Shown: positions 28,325 to 37,767, numbered from the stretch's first letter. The stretch is DNA of 64,000 bases from Marinomonas pontica (GCF_026191375.1 NZ_JAODTL010000045.1:26338-90337); one strand, 5' to 3'. Notes: a model not told the origin generated them from the letters alone. Numbers and translations are program-made.

Positions 28325-29701
28325 CTATATTAAAAAAATAGTAGCTAGACCAAGGAAGGAAAGAAATCCAATAACATCGGTCACGGTTGTTAAAATAACG
28401 CTGCCAGCAAGGGCAGGGTCGATACCAATCTTTTTCAAAAAAATTGGCAGGAGTGTACCAGTGGTTGCTGCAAATAGCAGGTTTATTATGGTGGCGCCTG
28501 CAATGATATAGGCAATCTTTATGTTGTCAAACCAAAGTGCGGTGAGTGCGGCAATCACTGTTGCCCACAATAGTCCATTTAAAAGCCCTACAATCAGCTC
28601 TCTATTAAGCAGCCAGCGCGTGTTTGTGGAGCCTATCTGGTTAAGGGCAATGCCTCGGATGACAAGGGTCAATACCTGAGATCCAGCAATTCCTCCCATG
28701 CTGGCAACGATGGGCATTAGGATAGCGAGCGCGACCACTTGGTCAAGCGTGTTCTGGAATAATCCAATGACATAAGAGGCGATGAACGCGGTAATAAGGT
28801 TAATTCCAAGCCAAACGGCCCGGCGTTTGGTGGTTTTCATTATTGGGGAAAAGGTGTCTTCATCGTCATCAAGCCCCGCCATGCTTAACATAGAATGTTC
28901 GGCTTCATCACGAATTACGTCAACCACGTCATCGATGGTAATACGCCCTAGCAGTTTTCTGCTTGCTCCGTCGATAACGGGAGCGGAGACAAGGTCCATT
29001 TTTTCAAAAAGCTGCGCCACTTCGCTCGCAGGGGTTTCCGCATTGATAACCGTGAATTCGGTTTCCATAATGTCGCGTACGGTTGCGTTTACATCAGAAA
29101 CTAACAATTTTGTCAGCGGCAGTGTGCCTAAAAGTTTGTCCGAACGACTCACAACCAGTAGGTTGTCGGTCATATCAGGCAAGGTTGAGTGTCTGCGTAG
29201 GTAGCGAAAGACGAGATCGACAGTGATGTTTGGACGAATCGTAATCGTGTCCGTATTCATCAGGCCGCCGGCAGAATCTTCTGAGTAGCTTAGAAGCGCT
29301 TCTACTCTGGTTCTGTCTTGCGTTGTCATGGAAGCAAGAACTTCTTTTACAACTTTTTCAGGTAGGTGCTGTAAAAGGTCAGCGAGGTCATCGCTTTCAA
29401 AGTGTTCAGAGACGGCAATAAGGCGCTCAGTGTCCATATTTTTCATGAACTGAACACCAATATCTTCACTAAGATATTGTAATACTTCGCCTTCGTTTTT
29501 TGCTTCTATGAGCTCCCAGAGCAGTTTACGCTCTTTGGGAGGGGAGGATTCTAGTAAGCGAGCGACATCTTGTGCAGGTAAAGCACCGTTAAGCAGATAA
29601 CGGATTTGCATGGTAGCGCCCGATTCAAGGGATTCGGTCACTGTTTGCAAATGATTTAGGGTGCTTTGTTCTGGCATCTGAACGTTACTCGTCTTCACCA
29701 A
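28325..29701 (-). CDS. mgtE: magnesium transporter MgtE
   Basis: A 458-residue magnesium channel. The N domain (about residues 30-140) has the superhelix motif LLQHLPEKVVKEVLASM. Two CBS domains follow (about 145-265; MNTDTITIRPNITV, TEFTVINAETPASEVAQLF), then five membrane segments (about 295-455) with the pore motif PIVASMGGIAGSQVLTLVIR. Its ATG overlaps the 3' end of the HPr-like gene by 17 bases, so it is translated as part of the pts operon. Confidence 0.95.
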   Translation of the reverse strand: MVKTSNVQMPEQSTLNHLQTVTESLESGATMQIRYLLNGALPAQDVARLLESSPPKERKLLWELIEAKNEGEVLQYLSEDIGVQFMKNMDTERLIAVSEHFESDDLADLLQHLPEKVVKEVLASMTTQDRTRVEALLSYSEDSAGGLMNTDTITIRPNITVDLVFRYLRRHSTLPDMTDNLLVVSRSDKLLGTLPLTKLLVSDVNATVRDIMETEFTVINAETPASEVAQLFEKMDLVSAPVIDGASRKLLGRITIDDVVDVIRDEAEHSMLSMAGLDDDEDTFSPIMKTTKRRAVWLGINLITAFIASYVIGLFQNTLDQVVALAILMPIVASMGGIAGSQVLTLVIRGIALNQIGSTNTRWLLNRELIVGLLNGLLWATVIAALTALWFDNIKIAYIIAGATIINLLFAATTGTLLPIFLKKIGIDPALAGSVILTTVTDVIGFLSFLGLATIFLI

Positions 29702-29954
29702 AGCGATTATTAATCAGCTCAATGATGGCTTCAATGGCTTCTTTTTCGTCGTCACCATTGGTTTTAATGCGTATTTCTGTGCCTTTTCCCGCCGCAAGCA
29801 TCATCATTGCCATGATGCTTTTTCCATCTACGTTGCGACCATCTTTTTCGATGGTGATGTCGCAAGAAAAGCGTGTAGTGGTTTCGATGAGTTTGCCGGC
29901 GGCACGAGCATGCAAGCCCAGCTTATTTATTATGACGATAGACTCTTCCTGCAT
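29685..29954 (-). CDS. ptsO: phosphocarrier protein NPr (HPr-like, PTS-Ntr)
   Basis: An 89-residue HPr-like protein. The phosphorylated His15 lies in GLHARAA. The second conserved region reads GKSIMAMMMLAAGKG. It passes phosphate from EI-Ntr to EIIA-Ntr, and ptsN is just upstream. The stop region overlaps mgtE by 17 bases. Confidence 0.94.
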   Translation of the reverse strand: MQEESIVIINKLGLHARAAGKLIETTTRFSCDITIEKDGRNVDGKSIMAMMMLAAGKGTEIRIKTNGDDEKEAIEAIIELINNRFGEDE

Positions 29955-29963
29955 ACGCCGTAC

Positions 29964-30413
29964 CTATATTAGTGTGTTAAAAATAGTAAATAACTCTTCG
30001 TTATTGTTTGCAGTTCGCAATTTGTCTAGCGCCTCTGAAGACTGTGCTAATTCGGCAATTTGCGCCAGAGTAGCAAGGTGTTGGTCGCATTCATGAGGAG
30101 GAACGATAAGCGCAAAGATCAGATCAACCGCTCTTTTGTCGATGGCATCGAAGTCGACTGGCGTTTGCAGTGACATCACGACGATGGCAGTGTGATTGGC
30201 TGACTCTAGTCGACAATGGGGAATCGCTATGCCATTGCCAATACCTGTGCTTCCGAGTTTTTCACGGCCAAGTAAGGCATCGTAGACAGCTTCGTTGTTG
30301 CAATGTAGACGATTTGAAGCGACTTCGGCAATGCTTTCTAAAACGCGTTTTTTACTAACGATATCTTGTTTAGCAAGAACTAGGTCTGCTTTTAATAATG
30401 ATTTCAATGACAT
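29964..30413 (-). CDS. ptsN: nitrogen-regulatory EIIA protein (PTS-Ntr)
   Basis: A 149-residue EIIA domain of the fructose type. The phosphorylated His66 lies in GNGIAIPHCRLE. The regulatory protein links nitrogen and potassium metabolism to the PTS-Ntr chain. It follows rpoN directly. The hpf gene usually found between rpoN and ptsN, and the rapZ gene usually found after ptsN, are both missing here. Confidence 0.94.
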   Translation of the reverse strand: MSLKSLLKADLVLAKQDIVSKKRVLESIAEVASNRLHCNNEAVYDALLGREKLGSTGIGNGIAIPHCRLESANHTAIVVMSLQTPVDFDAIDKRAVDLIFALIVPPHECDQHLATLAQIAELAQSSEALDKLRTANNNEELFTIFNTLI

Positions 30414-30430
30414 GATAAAATGGTTTCCGT

Positions 30431-31901
30431 TTAGATCAGTCGTTTTCGTTCATTGGAAGGAGGGATATTCATCGCCTCACGATATTTGGCTACCGTTCGT
30501 CTGGCAACCTGTATGCCTTGGTCTGCCAAAATGGCAGCGAGTTTATTGTCGCTTAATGGTTTTTTCGCCGGTTCGTCTGAAACAAGCTTTTTGATCATGG
30601 CGCGAATGGCGGTAGAGGAACACTCTCCACCTGATGCTGTGTTTACATGGCTTGAGAAAAAGTATTTTAGTTCAAAAATGCCTTTTGGGGTGTGCATGTA
30701 TTTCTGAGTTGTCACCCTTGAAATGGTCGATTCATGCATTCCCACTTCTTCGGCCACATCGTGAAGCACCATGGGTTTCATGGCTTCTTCACCCAGTTCA
30801 AAGAAATCTATTTGTCTACTAACGATGCAGCTGGCCACTTTTAACAACGTTTCGTTTCGGCTTTGAAGGCTTTTCATGAACCACTTGGCTTCTTGAAGCG
30901 ATGTTTTTATGTAAGTCGCATCTTCCGTTGTGGTGGCTGTACTCGCCATTGCAGAATACGTTTCGTTGATTTTTATGGGGGAGAGCGTCGTTGTTTAGCT
31001 CTACTTGCCAGACATCATTGCGTTTTTTGACGGACACATCAGGGATGACATAGTCTGTGTCATCAGCGTCAATAACTGAGCCAGGTCTGGGGTTTAGTTG
31101 TTGAATTAAATGAATAACTTCTTTTAACGCTTCGTCTTTTAGTTTTGTCTTTCGGCTCAGCTGAGCGAAATCACGATTGCCTAAAAGTGGTAGGTAATGA
31201 TCGATTAAATTGTAAGTGCTTTTGAATAATGGATGGCTGTGAAAGGCTTCCAATTGAACAAGTAAGCAATCTCGTAAATCGATAGAGCAAACGCCAACAG
31301 GGTCGAAGCGCTGAAGTCGGTGCTGCACAGCAATAACTTCGTCAATTTCCAGCTCTTCTAGCTCTGTACTGAGTGATTCGCAAATGTCCTCGGGTGTAAT
31401 GCTTAAATACCCATCAGGCTGCACACACTCAATAATCGCGTAAGCAATTTCAATGTCTCTGTCCGACATATGGGTCAGATTCAATTGCCAAATAAGGTGG
31501 TCTTGGATGCTTTCAGCGGGTGCGTTACGGCTTTCAAAATCGCTTTCACTTTCAAAGCTATTGCTGTCGCTAACGGCAGCAGAACTTTGGTAAGTGTCAT
31601 CCCAGTTACTGTCTATTGATAACTCTTCTGGTATGCTTTCTGTCCACTCAGATTCTAAACGCGCTTCTTCGCTGTTTGTTTCTATTGGTGTTTCTGTTGC
31701 AATTTTGGATTCGATGCTTGCTTGAGTATCACTGTTCGTATGTTCTTCGTCATCGAGCTCAAGAAGTGGATTGGACTCTAAAAATTCATGGATTTCTTGC
31801 TTTAAATCCAACGTAGAAAGCTGCAGCAAGCGAATGGCTTGTTGCAGTTGAGGCGTCATGGTCAGCTGTTGACCGAGTTTTAATTGCAAAGACTGCTTCA
31901 T
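30431..31901 (-). CDS. rpoN: RNA polymerase sigma-54 factor, frameshifted as sequenced
   Basis: The N-terminal part (31901 down to about 30985) has region [29 protein letters not shown] in pieces, the acidic region II and the core-binding domain. The frame is lost at GGGGG/TTTTT runs (30970-30981, plus strand) after [12 protein letters not shown] second frame carries the rest: INETYSAM, the [16 protein letters not shown] and the RpoN box [10 protein letters not shown]. Removing one base, or adding two, restores about 489 residues (E. coli 477). As written, the product would lack the DNA-binding part. Sequencing error is the likeliest cause; a true null mutant is possible. Confidence 0.9.
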
Positions 31902-31976
31902 AGAGCAACTCTTTTTGTTTGAATGAATTGGAACGAGTTGTGCATACTACTCCCTTTCTACAGCAATGATAAGGGG

Positions 31977-32703
31977 TTACAGGCGGAAGTCGTCGCCTAA
32001 ATAGACCTTTTTTACCTGTTCATTGTTGATGACCGTACTCGCGTCACCAGAAGCAATGATGTAGCCATTGCCGACAATGTAGGCTTTATCGCAGATGTCG
32101 AGTGTTTCTCTGACGTTGTGATCTGTGATTAGAACGCCAATTCCACTCTCTTGTAGGTGTTTTATTATGAGCTTGATGTCGCCAACTGAAATAGGGTCTA
32201 CACCAGCAAAAGGTTCATCAAGCAGTATGAATTTTGGGTTCATGGCAAGTGCTCTGGCAATCTCCACCCGACGTCTTTCGCCACCGGAGAGCGCCATCCC
32301 AAGGTTGGTGCGGATGTGGGTGATGTGAAACTCTTCGAGAAGTTCTTCAAGCCTTGCTTTTTGATCGTCTTTACTTAGCTCTTTGCGCGTTTCAAGGATG
32401 GCCAAAATGTTGTCTTCAACAGACATTTTACGAAAAATGGACGCTTCTTGAGGTAAGTAGCCAATGCCTTTTTGGGCACGAGTGTGCATGGCATCGTGGG
32501 TGATGTCGTGGCCATCGATAAAGATACCACCCGCATCATTAGCCACCATGCCAACGATCATGTAAAAGCATGTGGTTTTTCCTGCGCCATTGGGGCCGAG
32601 CAAGCCGACGGCTTGGCCGGACTCTACTGAGATAGAAACGTCTTTTACGACTTTTTCTTTTTTTGTAGCTTTTAGCAAGGTGCTTTGCTTCTAGTAAGGC
32701 CAT
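31977..32703 (-). CDS. lptB: LPS export ABC transporter ATP-binding protein, one-base insertion as sequenced
   Basis: The main frame from a TTG at 32678 lacks the normal N-terminus. An ATG at 32703, directly after the lptA stop, starts [17 protein letters not shown], the expected LptB head, in another frame. One extra base in the T5 (32652-32656) or T7 (32658-32664) run joins the two into 241 residues, exactly the E. coli length. Walker [10 protein letters not shown], signature [15 protein letters not shown] and Walker [13 protein letters not shown] are intact. The protein drives LPS extraction with LptFG. Confidence 0.92.
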
Positions 32704-33213
32704 CTATTGTTTTGCCTCAGGCGCTTGTGGTTGTAATGTCATGGATACGCGTCCCGAATCTTTTTTCTCTGCGCTGAATGTGCCGTCTTGAATCATGTAC
32801 AGAATGTAGTCTGCGGTGATGGAGTTTTGAATGCGGCTTAAATAACCATCGCCAATGATTTCTAATTTAGATTCGTCTGTTTGATAGTGTATTTCATTGC
32901 CTTTACTGATCACAATGTTGCCACTCCAGTCCACTTGCTGGCTGAATTTGGCTGGTGAACCTGACGCTTCGAGGCTGCTAAATTTACGCGTATTTGCGTC
33001 TGTCGAAACTTTCAGGTATTCGGCTTGGATTTCAATAGAACCTTGTTTTACAAAGACGTTGCCTTTGTAAATGGCTTGACCTGAATTTTGATCGAACGAT
33101 GCTTCATCCGCTTGAATCTCTAGTGGTTTGTTGATGTCATCAGGCAGTGCGTACGTATATTGGCCAATAAGGGCAGTGGTGAGCAACATGCTGGCGTTAA
33201 TGAATCGTTTCAT
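32704..33213 (-). CDS. lptA: LPS transport periplasmic protein LptA
   Basis: A 169-residue periplasmic bridge protein for LPS. The signal peptide MKRFINASMLLTTALIGQYTYA precedes LPDDINKPLEIQADEASFDQ. The OstA-type strand repeat NSGQAIYKGNVFVKQGSIEIQAE is present. The stop is directly followed by the lptB ATG, and its start overlaps lptC by 17 bases. Confidence 0.94.
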   Translation of the reverse strand: MKRFINASMLLTTALIGQYTYALPDDINKPLEIQADEASFDQNSGQAIYKGNVFVKQGSIEIQAEYLKVSTDANTRKFSSLEASGSPAKFSQQVDWSGNIVISKGNEIHYQTDESKLEIIGDGYLSRIQNSITADYILYMIQDGTFSAEKKDSGRVSMTLQPQAPEAKQ

Positions 33214-33775
33214 ATTTTCCTCGTACAGATCCTGTCATCACGACTTCTTCTGAATTTATATAAGTGGTAATCGTACCAGCGGAGGTCTCGCCTTGTGTAG
33301 AGGTCAGTGTCGCCGCTCCATAACTGGTAATTGATTTGTCGCTGTCTTTGTAATGCATGTTGTTTGAACTAAGCTGAATGTCTTCCGACTTTAGAAATGT
33401 CTTAGTTGCAATGACATTATCGGTTAATAGAATATCATTACTTCCATCATCGATAACCCCTTTATCTGCTTTTGCGTGCCATTGTCCTGAATTAGAGTAG
33501 CGTTCAATACTGGGGTTTTCGAGTAGCGTCTTGGATTCAGTCACAAAGTGCAGTGTTTGCTGGGCGTTCAGTGTTTCTATCAATTCACCATTTTGATCAA
33601 ACTCTTTGACTTTTACTTTGGTAATAAAGTAATCGGGAGAGTTGCGCAATGAATCTGTCTGAACCAGATTTTTTATGGGGGTTGTGCTATACCAGCCTAG
33701 CAGGCCGGCACCAAGAATAATCGCTGCCGCAACAAAAATGAGTTTTGGTCGAATCTGATCCGTTAAATACGACAT
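33197..33775 (-). CDS. lptC: LPS export system protein LptC
   Basis: A 192-residue bitopic protein with an N-terminal membrane segment (KLIFVAAAIILGAGLLGWYS) and a periplasmic OstA-like beta-jellyroll. It hands LPS from LptB2FG to LptA. It overlaps lptA by 17 bases and abuts the stop of the antiporter gene, whose coding region ends at the same base. E. coli has kdsD and kdsC between yrbG and lptC; they are absent here. Confidence 0.92.
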   Translation of the reverse strand: MSYLTDQIRPKLIFVAAAIILGAGLLGWYSTTPIKNLVQTDSLRNSPDYFITKVKVKEFDQNGELIETLNAQQTLHFVTESKTLLENPSIERYSNSGQWHAKADKGVIDDGSNDILLTDNVIATKTFLKSEDIQLSSNNMHYKDSDKSITSYGAATLTSTQGETSAGTITTYINSEEVVMTGSVRGKYETIH

Positions 33776-34770
33776 TACATTGAGCCGTTGGTGCTAAGTA
33801 TGAATAAATACACGCCATAGCAAGCGATGAGAGGAAGTCCAACCCATCTTGGGATCGCGTTCTTCTTGGTTTTCTTGAAAATGTAAATGGCAAGCGCCAA
33901 TGTCAGTGTTAAACCAAGAACCCAGGGAAAGTCTCTGTGAGTGACGCTTGAATCAATGACTCCAGGTGCAAGCAATGCGGGCAATGGAAGTACGGTGGCT
34001 AAATTGAAAATGTTAGAACCCAGTACGTTACCAATTGCGATGTCGTGATGACCCTTTCTGACACTGCTTACAGAGGCAGCGAGTTCAGGAAGGCTTGTTC
34101 CAATAGCAACTATGGTTAAACCAATGACAAGCTCGCTTACCCCAAGTGCGGTCGCAATGCCTATTGCTCCCCAAACAAGCAGTTTGGAACTACCAATCAA
34201 AACAGCCAATCCAATTAAAGCAATGATTAAAGACTTTCCTATAGAGGTGTCTTCATGCTCCGACAGTTCATCTAGCTCGTCTTCTAGATCTTTGCTGCCT
34301 CGCAATAACAGGATTAATACAATCAAAAAAGCGGCAATCAGGATAATGCCATCCCAAGCTTCAAGTGTTTGATCGAATAATAAGAAGCCCGTTAGTAGTG
34401 TAATAGCAAGCACTAAAGGTACTTCTTTCGTTGAAAGGCCTTGGGCGATTGGAATGGCTGAAAATAACAGGGTGATACCAAGGACCAAAGCAATGTTGGC
34501 AATATTGGAGCCCAGCACATTGCCGATGGCAATTTCAGGTGCATTATCAAGTGCAGCAATGGCAGAAACCACCATTTCTGGTGCGGATGTTCCAAATGCC
34601 ACTAGTGTGATACCAATCACCATTGGGTTGACGTTTAGTTTTTTTGCAACCAGAGCTGAGTGCTCTATGAATTTATCGGAACTCAAAACCAGTAAAATTA
34701 AGCCTGCAACAAGGGCGATGGAAAACAGCAACATATCGTTGATAATACTCGTAGAAAAGGAAAGCACCAT
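33775..34770 (-). CDS. calcium/sodium antiporter, YrbG family
   Basis: A 331-residue CaCA exchanger with about ten membrane segments in two inverted halves. Each half carries the alpha-repeat: GITLVAFGTSAPEMVVSA with GNVLGSNIANI, and GLTIVAIGTSLPELAASV with GNVLGSNIFNL. A charged cytoplasmic loop (KDLEDELDELSEHED) separates them. The position before lptC is that of E. coli yrbG. The ion specificity is not proven. Confidence 0.93.
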   Translation of the reverse strand: MVLSFSTSIINDMLLFSIALVAGLILLVLSSDKFIEHSALVAKKLNVNPMVIGITLVAFGTSAPEMVVSAIAALDNAPEIAIGNVLGSNIANIALVLGITLLFSAIPIAQGLSTKEVPLVLAITLLTGFLLFDQTLEAWDGIILIAAFLIVLILLLRGSKDLEDELDELSEHEDTSIGKSLIIALIGLAVLIGSSKLLVWGAIGIATALGVSELVIGLTIVAIGTSLPELAASVSSVRKGHHDIAIGNVLGSNIFNLATVLPLPALLAPGVIDSSVTHRDFPWVLGLTLTLALAIYIFKKTKKNAIPRWVGLPLIACYGVYLFILSTNGSM

Positions 34771-34903
34771 TTAATGAGGTTTGACGATGAAATTCAAGGC
34801 TTGATCTTGCAAACAAATTAGATTTGCCCTTGCTGCGATTCTAATTGTTAAGGGGCAGTGATAGTATCAGGCGATATTTAGAAAGGATGATAAAGGTGTA
34901 CTC

Positions 34904-35701
34904 GTGGCTGATGCTTATATAGAAGTCCAAGATTTGAGCTTTTCGAGAGGGGATCGTGTCATTTATGAAAATGTTTCTCTTACTATCCCAAGAGGTAAAA
35001 TCACCGCGGTTATGGGGCCAAGTGGTACGGGTAAAACCACGTTATTGCGTTTAATTGCGGCTCAATTGTCACCAGATTCGGGGTTGGTGCTCGTGGACGG
35101 TAAAAATGTTCATATGTTATCCAGGTCTGAACTTTATAAAGTGCGAAAGAAAATGGGGATGTTATTTCAAAGTGGTGCTTTGTTCAGTGACATGTCTGTG
35201 GCTGAAAATATCGCTTTCCCAATGGAAGAACACACTAAGCTTGATGCAAAAGCCATCAACGAAAAAGTGTTGGAAAAACTTCATAGTGTCGGTTTGCGTG
35301 GTGCGGCTCAACTAAAGCCTTCTGAACTTTCTGGTGGTATGGCGCGACGAGTAGCATTGGCTAGAGCGATCGCGTTGGACCCCGAGTTAGTCATGTATGA
35401 TGAGCCTTTTACCGGGCAAGACCCTATTTCTAAAGGTGTGCTGGTGAAGCTGATTCGTCAGTTAAATGAATCTGCGAATATGACGTCTGTATTGGTCTCC
35501 CATGATGTTGAAGAGTCTCTTTCTATCGCCGATCATGTTTGTATCTTGGCTGGTGGTCGAGTGATTGCAGAAGGGTCGCCAGAAGATATTAGGATGTCGG
35601 ATGACGCTGAAGTGAAGCAATTTTTAAATGGCGAGCCAGATGGCCCTGTGCCGTTTCATTACCCCGAAAAAGATCGGGCTGGTGTCGAGGTGACGGTATG
35701 A
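34904..35701 (+). CDS. mlaF: phospholipid ABC transporter ATP-binding protein MlaF
   Basis: A 265-residue ATPase of the Mla system, which keeps outer-membrane lipid asymmetry. Walker A GPSGTGKTTLLRL, signature LSGGMARRVALARAI and Walker B LVMYDEPFTGQD are present. The C-terminal tail after EGSPEDIRMSDD, which engages MlaB in other species, is kept. It starts at GTG behind AAAGGTG and overlaps mlaE by four bases. Confidence 0.94.
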   Translation: MADAYIEVQDLSFSRGDRVIYENVSLTIPRGKITAVMGPSGTGKTTLLRLIAAQLSPDSGLVLVDGKNVHMLSRSELYKVRKKMGMLFQSGALFSDMSVAENIAFPMEEHTKLDAKAINEKVLEKLHSVGLRGAAQLKPSELSGGMARRVALARAIALDPELVMYDEPFTGQDPISKGVLVKLIRQLNESANMTSVLVSHDVEESLSIADHVCILAGGRVIAEGSPEDIRMSDDAEVKQFLNGEPDGPVPFHYPEKDRAGVEVTV

Positions 35702-36480
35702 AAATGGTTGCATTACTGGGCGGTGCGTTACTTGACTGGATTGAGTCGGTTGGTCGAGCGGGCATATTTTTGGCGCAAAGTATTTTTAGATTGCCGGTAC
35801 GTTTTAAAGAATCGATTAATCTGCTGATTAAGCAACTGTATTCTGTTGGTGTGTTGTCGCTGGTGATTGTCGTTGTTTCGGGTGCGTTTATTGGTATGGT
35901 GTTGGCCTTGCAAGGTTACAGCATCTTGGCCAAATTTGGTTCCGAAGAGGCGGTGGGGCAATTGCTGGCATTGGCGTTACTTCGAGAGCTTGGGCCTGTG
36001 GTAACGGCGTTGTTGTTTGCTGGGCGTGCGGGGTCTTCCTTAACGGCTGAGATTGGTCTAATGAAAGCGACAGAGCAGTTGTCTAGCTTTGAAATGATGG
36101 GGGTTGATCCGTTACGTCGGGTTATTGCTCCTAGGTTTATTGCTGGCGTTATCTGTCTGCCATTGCTGAGTTTGATTTTTTCCACCACCGGTATTATCGG
36201 TGGTCTGGTGGTTTCTGTGAATTGGTTGGGTGTTCATGATGGCGCTTTTTGGTCTCTGATGCAGCAATCAGTTTATTTTGACACTGACATCGTAAATGGC
36301 TTTATTAAAGCTGTGTGTTTTTCAATTGCCGTTACTTGGATTGCGGTATATCAAGGGTATGAGTGTGTGCCAACTTCCGAAGGGATTGGTAAAGCCACGA
36401 CCCGCACTGTTGTTTTAGGTTCATTGGCTATTTTGGCGTTGGACTTTGTATTAACCGCCGCCATGTTTGGAGATTTTTAA
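35698..36480 (+). CDS. mlaE: phospholipid ABC transporter permease MlaE
   Basis: A 260-residue permease with about six membrane segments. The family motifs GAFIGMVLALQGYSILAKFG, LRELGPVVTALLFAGRAGSS and TAEIGLMKATEQL are present. Its ATG overlaps the mlaF stop in an ATGA arrangement. It forms the MlaFE core in the inner membrane. Confidence 0.95.
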   Translation: MKMVALLGGALLDWIESVGRAGIFLAQSIFRLPVRFKESINLLIKQLYSVGVLSLVIVVVSGAFIGMVLALQGYSILAKFGSEEAVGQLLALALLRELGPVVTALLFAGRAGSSLTAEIGLMKATEQLSSFEMMGVDPLRRVIAPRFIAGVICLPLLSLIFSTTGIIGGLVVSVNWLGVHDGAFWSLMQQSVYFDTDIVNGFIKAVCFSIAVTWIAVYQGYECVPTSEGIGKATTRTVVLGSLAILALDFVLTAAMFGDF

Positions 36481-36481
36481 A

Positions 36482-36946
36482 ATGAGAAGTAAGCGCACGG
36501 AATTGTTTGTTGGGTCTTTTATTTTATTGGGTATTTTGGCGTTTGTTTATCTGGCGGTGCAGGTAAGTGGGTTGGCTTTTACTGACAAAAAGGACACTTA
36601 CCAGATTGTGGCGAGATTTGATGACATAGGTGGTTTAAGTAATCGTGCCAAGGTAACCATTGCGGGTGTGACCATCGGCAGTGTGGAGTCCATTACTCTT
36701 GATAAAGAGCTTTATATGGGGCTTGTTACAATGAATATTGACTCTGATGTGAACAATATTCCTACTGATAGTTCGATTGCTATTTTGACTAGCGGCCTAT
36801 TGGGTGAGAAATACTTGGGGCTGTCTATCGGTGCTGATGATGAAATGCTGACTGACGGCGGTGAAATATTCGACACGCAGTCCGCGTTGGTGTTAGAGAC
36901 GTTAATTAGTCAGTTTTTATTTAAAGCCGGTGATTCGGAGAAGTAA
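36482..36946 (+). CDS. mlaD: phospholipid transport MCE-domain protein MlaD
   Basis: A 154-residue inner-membrane-anchored MCE protein that forms a hexameric lipid channel. One membrane segment (FVGSFILLGILAFVYLAVQVSG) precedes the MCE domain (YQIVARFDDIGGLSNRAKVTIAGVTIG). The ATG at 36482 is chosen over a TTG 15 bases upstream, because GGAG lies nine bases before it. It follows mlaE by one base and nearly touches mlaC. Confidence 0.94.
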   Translation: MRSKRTELFVGSFILLGILAFVYLAVQVSGLAFTDKKDTYQIVARFDDIGGLSNRAKVTIAGVTIGSVESITLDKELYMGLVTMNIDSDVNNIPTDSSIAILTSGLLGEKYLGLSIGADDEMLTDGGEIFDTQSALVLETLISQFLFKAGDSEK

Positions 36947-36947
36947 T

Positions 36948-37565
36948 ATGTTGAAATTGTTGTCACGTGCTTTTTTAATTTTTTCTGTCGTTGGTGCCAG
37001 TTTAGCTTGGTCGAATGAAGAAGCGGCTAGAGAGGCCGTCATTGAGGTGGTGGATGCTTTTCGTACACAGATTGTTGCGGATAAAGACGTTTTGTCAAAG
37101 GACCCAGCTCTGCTTGAAGAAAGGGTAAACGCCATTTTGGAGAATGTTGTTGATTTTGATGACTTCTCTAAAAAAGTGATGGGGAAATACTACCGTCGTG
37201 CCTCACCTGAACAGCGAGTGCGTTTTGCAACCGTCACAAAAGATACGTTGCTAAAAACCTATGGGGCATCGTTGCTTGAGTTGGATGCTGATCGTATTGA
37301 GGTGCTGCCTTTGGGGCCTCAAGGTCGTGGTAAAGAAACGAAAGTGGATGTTGACTTTCAAATGGAAGCGGGTGGCTTGTTAAATATTTCCTTTTATATG
37401 GAAGAGTCTAAGCAGGGGCGTTGGTTATTGAGTAATATTGTGATTAATAACATTAATTTTGGCTTAACGTTCCGTAAGCAGTTTGGCGTGATGATGGAGC
37501 AAAATAAGAACAATATTGAATTGGCGATTAATGCTTGGCGTGAGTCTTTGGCAAAAAAATCATAG
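36948..37565 (+). CDS. mlaC: phospholipid-binding periplasmic protein MlaC
   Basis: A 205-residue soluble lipid carrier between MlaA and MlaD. The signal peptide MLKLLSRAFLIFSVVGASLAWS is cleaved before NEEAAREAV. The YrbC-type fold is seen in DFSKKVMGKYYRRASPEQ and FRKQFG. The ATG at 36948 behind CGGAGAAG is preferred over a GTG at 36930. A terminator follows; the mlaB gene that many relatives have next is not present. Confidence 0.93.
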   Translation: MLKLLSRAFLIFSVVGASLAWSNEEAAREAVIEVVDAFRTQIVADKDVLSKDPALLEERVNAILENVVDFDDFSKKVMGKYYRRASPEQRVRFATVTKDTLLKTYGASLLELDADRIEVLPLGPQGRGKETKVDVDFQMEAGGLLNISFYMEESKQGRWLLSNIVINNINFGLTFRKQFGVMMEQNKNNIELAINAWRESLAKKS

Positions 37566-37592
37566 TCTAAATTTCCGCAATTTCATTTCTTA

Positions 37593-37627
37593 AAATCCGA
37601 GTCCATTTTGTGGATTCGGATTTTTTT
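37593..37627 (+). terminator. terminator after mlaC
   Basis: AAATCCGA-G-TCCA pairs with TGGA-T-TCGGATTT around a short TTTTG loop, and a T-run follows. It ends the mla operon here, before ibaG. Confidence 0.85.
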
Positions 37628-37767
37628 GTCTGGCAGATTGTCAGCCTTGAATAAAATCTAAGAAAACAGCCAGTTTTTTCTTCAGAGTTCGCCTAAGAGG
37701 TGTTAAGTAGTTGGCTGTACTAAGGTAGAATAAACCAAATTAAGTATATTTATCTATTGGAGCGACT

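Noticed and set aside
28782..29204. 140-codon plus-strand open frame over mgtE
   Set aside because: It lies opposite conserved CBS domains and has no ribosome site.
30819..30985. C-terminal tail of the first rpoN frame ([11 protein letters not shown]...)
   Set aside because: It is the out-of-frame reading of the conserved part; the other frame gives the true family sequence.
30970..30985. Programmed +1 frameshift in rpoN
   Set aside because: The other four genes with similar indels make a common technical cause more likely.
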